The notes under the pieces were generated by a model. It saw nothing but the letters and a program-made list of their open reading frames with translations, was not told the origin of the DNA and searched no databases. The position numbers and the translations under genes were made by a program. A stretch of 10,741 bases of DNA, taken from positions 1-10,741 of the forward strand of contig CALCHR010000233.1 of the NCBI GenBank assembly GCA_937901185.1, given 5' to 3'. Positions 5,773 through 10,741 of this stretch are shown here, in pieces (the stretch's first letter is position 1; each line of letters begins with the position of its first letter). The DNA comes from an uncultured Bacteroidales bacterium (GTDB lineage: Bacteria; Bacteroidota; Bacteroidia; Bacteroidales; Bacteroidaceae).

Positions 5773-8268
5773 TCACTTCTGACCAAATTTATCATTAGGA
5801 TATAAAGTCTGCCACCAAAGATGTTCATCCTTTAACCAATAAGCAAACCAAGCAAATATAGAATTTTGCCAGGCCAATCTCTTTTTATAATCAACAACCA
5901 CATGGTTCTCTCCTATAATCTCTATATAACTTACAGGCTTTCCTAAAATACGCAAAGCTGTAAACAACTGTTGACTTTCATTACTCGGAACATTGGTGTC
6001 TACTGTTCCATGTAATAATAGAAGAGGTGTATTGATTTTATCTGCATTGAATAAAGGAGACTGCTTTACATATAGCTCTGGATTATTCCAAGGGTAACTT
6101 CCATACTGAGCAACTTCTCCATAAGTATAACCCCAATATCCCCCACCCCAATAACTGGCAATATTAGAAATACCAGCATGAGAAACAGCCGCAGCAAAAA
6201 TATCTGTTCGTGTCTGTAAATATTGCGTCATAAAGCCTCCATAGCTTGCACCCATACAACCTATTTTTTTGCTATCAACAAAAGAGTGAGCAGCAACAAA
6301 GGCCTTTGTTCCTTCTATAATATCATCTGCAGACTCTATACCCCATGTATTTACATGACGTGCCGCAAATTCCTGCCCAAATCCTATAGCTCCACTTGGC
6401 TCTACAACATAAACCACATACCCCAAACTTGCAAATACCTGTAATGGATATTGGAATTCCAAGGCTTTACCTGTAGGCGTGCATCCACCATAATAATAAA
6501 CTATCATAGGATACTTTTTGCTAGCATCAAAATTTGGTGGGAGAAAATAAAATCCTTTAATACTATCTCCTCTAGAAGATAAGAAAGCCCAATCCTTACA
6601 TGAACCTATATTTACTCCTTTATATAGCTTGTCAAAATCTATTTCTCCAATTTTATTTGCTTTAGGATTTTCTGAAGCTAAAGAACATATATACATATCT
6701 CTTGCGCGCACCCCTGTTTGTCCCCAAAATACAGCTCTAGGCTGCTTTCCAATTGCAGAAACTGTAAAACCTTGAATATAACTAACTGGTAATTGATATT
6801 TTATAACCTGTTTTGTTTGTACATCAAGTCGGAATAAAGATTCATCGCAGCCATCTGTTGCTGAGAAATAAATATTATTATCTATAGCAGACCATAGAGT
6901 TTTACCAACAGCAGGATTAAATCCACATAATAGAGGTTCTATAGTTTTATACTCTATGTCATAAGAATAAAGACGGTAATCAAATGCATTGGGAATCTGG
7001 CCTTCTTTCACTTCCAAGCCTAGTCCATCAAACGCTGAAGGAGAGGCTTTTATCAATATTTTTTTTGCATCTGGAGAGAATAATGCACTTGCAATGTAAG
7101 CTGTATCTGTAATTAAAGTGTCCACCCTACCAGAATAAACATCCATTCTTAAAATTGTAGTTCGACTGAATGGTTCGTCTTGAGGATCTAATCTAGAATA
7201 AGAAAGCAACAAATATTTAGCATCTTTAGATATATCATTTAAGAACACAGAAGTATTTCCAAAAGTTAATCGTTGCATATTTCCTGTAGACAAATCATAG
7301 CGATATATAGCATTACGATTCCTCCAACCAGGCTGTCTGTCATCCGGATTTTCTAATTGTTTCAGACTATTAGTAGGTCTATTACCTTCTTGAGTTTTCG
7401 TATATATCAAATAATCTTCTTGGGGGGAGATAGTAAAATTGCCTTCCGGAATATTTTCTCCTAAAATAGTTTCTGTACCATTAACCGGATTAAATGTAAC
7501 TAATTGGCGACCACCATTATCTTTCCTGGTAAAATAAAGAATATCCCTGAGTGACAACCAGGCACACCCCATGTACTCATTCTTACTAAAGATTACCCGT
7601 TGAGTTGCTGTTTCTAATAAAACAGTTTTGAATATATTGTTACCATCTTCTAGTCGTGTGTAATATACTATTACTAGATATTTTCCAGAAGGAGAAAGTT
7701 GAGCACTATGATAATGATTTCCAAGAAGCATATCTTTCATATCATAGTTTCTATTTCCTATGGAATTTAACACCAGATCAGAAACTCCGTCTCCAATAAT
7801 CTTCACATCAAAAGAATCTTTGACAGTTTCTTCAGTTTGGCAAATCATTGAAACTTTATGCCGACCAGGAAGTAATTGTAAATTACCATTATTTATCTCT
7901 ATGTCATCTAGATAAATTTTATAATGATTTAAGCCCTTAATTTCTATGTTTGCCTTTTGGAATTTCTCTGTATCTATAGAAAAATGAATTAGATTAAGAT
8001 TTATTTTCCCTGAAACAGGTTGCTTCAGGTATTCACCTCTGCTAATTTCTTTTAAAGAATAAATATCCTTACAGCGCTTCACCAAAGAAATATTTTCTAT
8101 AAGATAATCTTTGGAGTTAAACTTTTTATGTTGGGTATCTATTGAGTCGGTTTGGTATGGTTTGAACATCTCCAAAGGAGACTCTATAAAGGCTTTCTCT
8201 ACATAAATTGTATCCGCAAAAGACGCCAAACAAATAAATGCAGATAAAAATAATAGTATTTTTCTCAT
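5773..8268 (-). CDS. Secreted S9 (prolyl oligopeptidase/DPP-IV-like) serine peptidase
   Basis: 831-aa protein with a signal peptide (MRKILLFLSAFICLASFA, cleavage about 18/19), so periplasmic or surface exposed. Residues ~100-158 look like a small PEGA-like beta domain (KIYLDDIEIN...LQLLPGRHKV). From ~188 to ~570 there are repeated propeller blades (SAQLSPSGKYLVI, FTISPQEDYLIY, DISKDAKYLLLSY, ALFSPDAKKILI). The C-terminal alpha/beta-hydrolase domain carries the nucleophile in GASYGGF (Ser675), Asp757 in HGTVDTN and His789 in GENH, the standard S9 triad. Family members cleave oligopeptides, often after proline or small residues; the exact specificity cannot be read here. The start at 8266-8268 follows an A-rich leader with no strong Shine-Dalgarno. 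It lies 32 nt after lptB on the same strand, so probably in its operon. Confidence 0.9.
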   Translation of the reverse strand: MRKILLFLSAFICLASFADTIYVEKAFIESPLEMFKPYQTDSIDTQHKKFNSKDYLIENISLVKRCKDIYSLKEISRGEYLKQPVSGKINLNLIHFSIDTEKFQKANIEIKGLNHYKIYLDDIEINNGNLQLLPGRHKVSMICQTEETVKDSFDVKIIGDGVSDLVLNSIGNRNYDMKDMLLGNHYHSAQLSPSGKYLVIVYYTRLEDGNNIFKTVLLETATQRVIFSKNEYMGCAWLSLRDILYFTRKDNGGRQLVTFNPVNGTETILGENIPEGNFTISPQEDYLIYTKTQEGNRPTNSLKQLENPDDRQPGWRNRNAIYRYDLSTGNMQRLTFGNTSVFLNDISKDAKYLLLSYSRLDPQDEPFSRTTILRMDVYSGRVDTLITDTAYIASALFSPDAKKILIKASPSAFDGLGLEVKEGQIPNAFDYRLYSYDIEYKTIEPLLCGFNPAVGKTLWSAIDNNIYFSATDGCDESLFRLDVQTKQVIKYQLPVSYIQGFTVSAIGKQPRAVFWGQTGVRARDMYICSLASENPKANKIGEIDFDKLYKGVNIGSCKDWAFLSSRGDSIKGFYFLPPNFDASKKYPMIVYYYGGCTPTGKALEFQYPLQVFASLGYVVYVVEPSGAIGFGQEFAARHVNTWGIESADDIIEGTKAFVAAHSFVDSKKIGCMGASYGGFMTQYLQTRTDIFAAAVSHAGISNIASYWGGGYWGYTYGEVAQYGSYPWNNPELYVKQSPLFNADKINTPLLLLHGTVDTNVPSNESQQLFTALRILGKPVSYIEIIGENHVVVDYKKRLAWQNSIFAWFAYWLKDEHLWWQTLYPNDKFGQK

Positions 8269-8300
8269 ATTTTTTTTACGAGTAAGAGTAAAGGAATACT

Positions 8301-9131
8301 TTACAAATTATCTTTTGTTGATAAAGATAGTCCTCTTTGTTGCCCAAGCATTTGAAAATCCTTCTTTCTAAGTTTGAAACTATTTGTTAAATATTTATCC
8401 TTCACAACTTGATTTTCTGCAAGTTCTTCCGGTGTGCCTTGAAATAAGATTTTACCTTCAAATAACAAATAAGCTCTATCTGTAATACACAAAGTTTCTT
8501 CGACATTATGGTCCGTTATAAGAATACCTATATTTCTGTCTTTAAGTTCCCAAACAATATATTGTATATCTTCTACAGCAATGGGGTCAACACCAGCAAA
8601 AGGCTCATCTAGCATAATAAACTTTGGGTCTATAGCTAAACATCTGGCAATTTCCGTTCGTCTTCTTTCTCCTCCAGAAAGTTGGTCTCCATTATTCTTC
8701 CTTACCTTCTGTAACTTAAATTCTGAGATTAAACTTTCTAATTTTTCTCGTTGATACTCCTTAGAACGACCAGTCATTTCCAATACTGACGCTATATTAT
8801 CTTCAACACTCATTTTTCGGAAAACCGAAGCTTCTTGTGCTAAATATCCAATACCACATTTAGCTCTTTTGTAAACTGGATACTCAGTAATGTCTTGTCC
8901 ATCAAGATAAATTCGACCTCCATTAGGTACGACCAATCCTGTTGTCATATAAAAAGAAGTTGTCTTGCCTGCTCCATTCGGACCAAGCAAGCCAACAATC
9001 TCACCTTGTTTAACATTAAATGAAACTCCGTTTACTACTGTACGTTTTCCGTATTTTTTTACCAATCCCTCCGTGGATAAAACCATTCCTTCTGATTTTT
9101 CTAAGGGAGTTTTATGGGTTTCATCTATCAT
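8301..9131 (-). CDS. lptB: LPS export ABC transporter ATP-binding protein LptB
   Basis: Cytoplasmic ATPase that powers LptFG extraction of LPS from the inner membrane towards the outer membrane. At 276 aa it is longer than E. coli LptB (241 aa), through ~15 extra N-terminal residues and a C-terminal tail after ~250. All ABC motifs are present: Walker A GPNGAGKTT (50-58), Q-loop Gln99 in YLAQEASVFR, signature LSGGE (151-155), Walker B FIMLDE (Asp175, Glu176), D-loop AGVD, and H-loop His208 in ITDHNVEET. The YLAQEASVFRKMSVEDNI pattern is characteristic of LptB. I take the ATG at 9129-9131 because it overlaps the upstream stop as ATGA, which suggests translational coupling. The internal Met16 (GMVLSTEGL) is the alternative and aligns with the usual LptB start. 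Confidence 0.93.
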   Translation of the reverse strand: MIDETHKTPLEKSEGMVLSTEGLVKKYGKRTVVNGVSFNVKQGEIVGLLGPNGAGKTTSFYMTTGLVVPNGGRIYLDGQDITEYPVYKRAKCGIGYLAQEASVFRKMSVEDNIASVLEMTGRSKEYQREKLESLISEFKLQKVRKNNGDQLSGGERRRTEIARCLAIDPKFIMLDEPFAGVDPIAVEDIQYIVWELKDRNIGILITDHNVEETLCITDRAYLLFEGKILFQGTPEELAENQVVKDKYLTNSFKLRKKDFQMLGQQRGLSLSTKDNL

Positions 9132-10057
9132 ACTTCTGCATTTTCATAAAGGAAACGTTTGATACTACGTTTAGGCGTTTTCTCAAACTCTTCATCATAA
9201 ATTTTTATACCAGAAAGTTGCTCATAATTATTAACCATCTGGTTCAAATCCTTACGGTTCTGCTCCATAGCCAAACGTAACCCCTCTGGATCTAATCCAG
9301 CTTTTTCTGCCTCATCAAAATCTGGGTGTACTAATCCATAGAGTTTATCGCCCTTCTGAATCACAATACACTCACTAATATAAGGTAGAGTATTAAGTTT
9401 GTCCTCAATTTCTTCGGGATAAATATTCTGTCCACTAGAACCTAAAAGCATATTCTTACTGCGACCACGAATGTAAACATATCCGTCAGCATCCATTACA
9501 CCTAAGTCGCCAGTATGATACCAACCATCTTTATCTATAGTTGCAGCTGTAACTTCTGGATTTTTATAATATCCCAACATAACATTTGCACCACGAGCTA
9601 AGATTTCACCGGGAATATTTTCAGGATCCGGACTATCAATCTTCACTTCCATATTTAGTACAGCGCGTCCACATGAACCAATTCGATGCTCTTTCCAATC
9701 CGCATAAGTAATAATCGGCGCACACTCTGTAGCTCCATAACCAACTGTAAAATTAAAACCAATCTTATGCAAAAATTGTTCTATCTCGCTATTGAAAGCA
9801 GCACCTCCAATAATAATTTCATAGAAACGACCACCAAAAGCAGCAACTAATTGTTCACGTATCTTTTCACGTATCTTAGAATTAATCACAGGCAACTTCA
9901 AAAGAACTTTCATACTTACTGTTTGCAACTTAGGCAATACAGATTTCTTTATGATTTTTTCTATAATAAGAGGCACTGAGATAACAATGTGAGGCTTAAT
10001 ATCTGAGAAGGCCTTAAATATTATCTTCGGTGAAGGTATTGCAGTTATAAAGTGCAG
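9128..10057 (-). CDS. Long-chain acyl-CoA synthetase / AMP-binding enzyme, 5' end missing
   Basis: C-terminal ~310 residues of an ANL-superfamily adenylating enzyme, most like the long-chain fatty-acid CoA ligases of Bacteroidetes. These activate fatty acids as acyl-AMP, then acyl-CoA. Recognisable sequence begins around LHFITAIPSPKIIF. It includes YGATECAP (A5 motif), the NIPGEILARGANVMLGYY segment, GWYHTGDLG with the ATP-ribose-binding Asp, the hinge RGRSKNM, GQNIYPEEIE, and the C-terminal TPKRSIKRFLYE. The N-terminal half, with the A3 phosphate-binding loop, is absent because the sequence changes identity near 10058. The frame runs on to a TTG and further, but those residues do not resemble the family. 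The stop overlaps the lptB start by 4 nt. The true gene is probably intact in its own genome and broken here by the contig join. Confidence 0.88.
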   Translation of the reverse strand: MHFITAIPSPKIIFKAFSDIKPHIVISVPLIIEKIIKKSVLPKLQTVSMKVLLKLPVINSKIREKIREQLVAAFGGRFYEIIIGGAAFNSEIEQFLHKIGFNFTVGYGATECAPIITYADWKEHRIGSCGRAVLNMEVKIDSPDPENIPGEILARGANVMLGYYKNPEVTAATIDKDGWYHTGDLGVMDADGYVYIRGRSKNMLLGSSGQNIYPEEIEDKLNTLPYISECIVIQKGDKLYGLVHPDFDEAEKAGLDPEGLRLAMEQNRKDLNQMVNNYEQLSGIKIYDEEFEKTPKRSIKRFLYENAEV

Positions 10058-10200
10058 TGCTGATGACAATGCTGATGATTTCTTGCGTTGGATTTTTGAT
10101 TTCCTGTCTGAATATTTCCATTGCTCCTAATCGATTGATCAAGGGCTTTTCCGTTGGATTTTTGACTCTGTATTCGATCCCGGTAGTTTTGGTTATCGTG
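10058..10200. other. Unassigned junction block between two unrelated genomes
   Basis: Neither acyl-CoA synthetase nor DnaE. GC by hand count is 37% at 10081-10140 and 43% at 10141-10200, against 20-23% just beyond (10261-10380). A plus-strand frame through it is hydrophobic (FLISCLNISIAPN..., GFLTLYSIPVVLVIVG). The minus-strand frame joined to DnaE reads KNPTEKPLIN and KNPTQEII. It holds a 14-nt direct repeat CGTTGGATTTTTGA at 10086-10099 and 10152-10165, 66 nt apart. The edges are approximate. The origin is unknown; a third DNA source is possible. Confidence 0.55.
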
Positions 10201-10385
10201 GGTATTATCGGTTTTATATTATTAGTTATACACATTTTATAAAAATCCATAACTCCATACATGGTATTATCAGTTATAGTAAGGGATTTGATATTATTGT
10301 TTTTAGCATACTCAATTAAATCATTAATTTTTATTAATGAAGATTGTAAACTGTTATCTGTTTTTATATAAAGTGGTGTATACAT
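10201..10385 (-). CDS. dnaE: DNA polymerase III alpha subunit (DnaE), N-terminal fragment
   Basis: About 60 N-terminal residues of a DnaE PHP domain: MYTPLYIKTDNSLQSS, then IKSLTITDNTMYGVMDFY and NIKPII. These follow the DnaE order (histidine-rich turn, AITD-H-G-x-x-G, F-Y, IKPIIG). After KPII the expected Gly and following strand are replaced by unrelated sequence, so the gene is cut at about 10200. The PHP metal ligands look degenerate: the usual H-x-H is replaced by KTDN, and the ITDH histidine by Asn. This suggests a metal-free PHP domain. Start ATG 10383-10385 has a perfect Shine-Dalgarno 5 nt upstream. High A/T content and SD use match rpmB next door, not the Bacteroidales part. Divergent from rpmB. 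Confidence 0.75.
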
Positions 10386-10390
10386 ATTAT

Positions 10391-10397
10391 CCCTCCT
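10391..10397 (-). promoter_or_regulatory. Strong Shine-Dalgarno of dnaE
   Basis: AGGAGGG on the minus strand, 5 nt from the ATG. None of the genes between 1883 and 9131 has such a site, so it marks a different translation-initiation style. A -10-like TATAGT lies upstream at 10409-10414 (minus), without a good -35. Confidence 0.75.
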
Positions 10398-10450
10398 AAA
10401 TATATTTTACTATAAATCATTTTTATTTTAAACAAATTTTATTAAAATAT

Positions 10451-10479
10451 TTGACTTATTTTATAAAATATGGTAAACT
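10451..10479 (+). promoter_or_regulatory. Sigma-A-type promoter of rpmB
   Basis: TTGACT (10451-10456), 17-nt spacer, TAAACT (10474-10479): a Firmicutes-like -35/-10 pair. Predicted start near 10486, leader about 34 nt. It differs from the TAnnTTTG promoters in the rest of the window. Confidence 0.65.
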
Positions 10480-10508
10480 TTATTGGCATAGGGAAAAAAA
10501 CTTTGAAT

Positions 10509-10513
10509 GGAGG
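10509..10513 (+). promoter_or_regulatory. Strong Shine-Dalgarno of rpmB
   Basis: GGAGG, 6 nt before the ATG at 10520. It fixes this start over the in-frame upstream one at 10451. Confidence 0.8.
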
Positions 10514-10519
10514 AATATT

Positions 10520-10699
10520 ATGGCAGTTAAAGCAACAAGTAAAAAACCATTATCTGGAAATAGAAGATCTCACTCTTGTAGAGCTACTAAACATGCTCAA
10601 AAAGTTAATTTACAATTAGTTACTTTAGCAGATGGAACTAAAGTTAGAATGAGTGCAAGAGAAAAAAGAACATTAAACAAAACAGAAAAAGCAGCTTAA
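10520..10699 (+). CDS. rpmB: 50S ribosomal protein L28
   Basis: Small basic protein of the large ribosomal subunit. The 59 residues carry the L28 pattern: LSGNRRSHSCRATKH (family S-G-N-x-R-S-H), VNLQLVTLADGTKVRMSARE (N-L-Q-x-V...V-x-V-S-A-R) and a basic C-terminus TLNK. The N-terminal Cys pair of zinc-binding L28 variants is absent. The length is slightly below the usual ~62 aa. The start is set by GGAGG at 10509-10513. A sigma-A promoter lies upstream and a T-rich terminator overlaps the stop, so it is monocistronic. Composition and signals point to a low-GC Firmicutes/Tenericutes relative. Confidence 0.88.
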   Translation: MAVKATSKKPLSGNRRSHSCRATKHAQKVNLQLVTLADGTKVRMSAREKRTLNKTEKAA

Positions 10700-10711
10700 T
10701 GCTTTTTTTTT
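10686..10711 (+). terminator. Terminator of rpmB, overlapping the stop codon
   Basis: AAAAAGCA (10686-10693) pairs with TGCTTTTT (10700-10707) around the loop GCTTAA, which contains the stop codon. The T run continues to 10711. The stem is A-T rich, so moderate strength. Confidence 0.6.
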
Positions 10712-10741
10712 GCCTTAAACTGCTTTACCACCATAATAAAA

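Noticed and set aside
10058..10069. TTG at 10067-10069 as the true start of the acyl-CoA synthetase
   Set aside because: The protein would lack the N-terminal half with the ATP-binding P-loop, and the residues before LHFITAIPSPK do not fit the family. The gene is truncated, not short.
10014..10385. A continuous 123-codon minus-strand protein starting with the DnaE N-terminus
   Set aside because: Only the first ~60 residues resemble DnaE. The rest runs through the unassigned block and then into the synthetase gene out of its frame, so this is an accidental fusion across the join.
10451..10519. Longer rpmB beginning at 10451
   Set aside because: That stretch is the promoter and leader; the GGAGG site places the start at 10520, and the protein from there matches L28 from its first residues.
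10030..10741. Horizontal transfer of a Firmicutes segment into a Bacteroidales genome
   Set aside because: Two essential-type housekeeping loci are involved, one cut mid-gene, with no mobility gene, att site or IS end. An assembly chimera explains it more simply.

Overview
About 10.05 kb of the window reads as one stretch of a Bacteroidales-type genome (Bacteroides/Prevotella relatives). The support is the gene set: PPi-dependent phosphofructokinase, class I glutamate dehydrogenase, FtnA-type ferritin, a secreted S9 peptidase and an LptB with Bacteroidetes-style extensions. Promoters resemble the Bacteroidetes sigma consensus (TTG about 20 nt before TAnnTTTG), and the start codons lack strong Shine-Dalgarno sequences. 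The last ~540 bp are different: very AT-rich, with perfect AGGAGG-like ribosome binding sites and a sigma-A style promoter. They carry the 5' end of a dnaE and a complete rpmB of a low-GC Firmicutes/Tenericutes-like bacterium. The two parts meet across a ~140 bp block that I cannot assign. The simplest reading is a chimeric contig, not horizontal transfer.

Layout. 1-90: CTAG-rich intergenic repeat. 330-1391 (+): secreted TPR-like protein with a Cys/Lys-rich N-terminus, followed by a strong terminator. 1490-1604: second, diverged copy of the same repeat, in the same orientation. 1605-1818: no gene recognised. Everything from 1883 to about 10057 is on the minus strand. In transcription order it is: truncated acyl-CoA synthetase, lptB (4-nt ATGA overlap), S9 peptidase (32 nt downstream), hairpin; ferritin, hairpin; gdhA, hairpin; pfp, hairpin. 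About 10058-10200: unassigned junction block. 10201-10385 (-): dnaE 5' fragment. 10520-10699 (+): rpmB.

How the genes relate. The acyl-CoA synthetase/lptB/peptidase trio looks like an operon: fatty-acid activation, the LPS-export ATPase and an envelope or periplasmic peptidase. Ferritin, gdhA and pfp look like separately transcribed housekeeping units (iron storage, ammonium assimilation/glutamate metabolism, glycolysis), each ended by its own hairpin. I found no CRISPR array, tRNA, rRNA, transposase or phage gene, and nothing that I can honestly call a new defence or metabolic system. The points most worth checking are the chimeric junction, the repeat pair around the first gene, and the overlapping terminator/promoter architecture around ferritin and gdhA.
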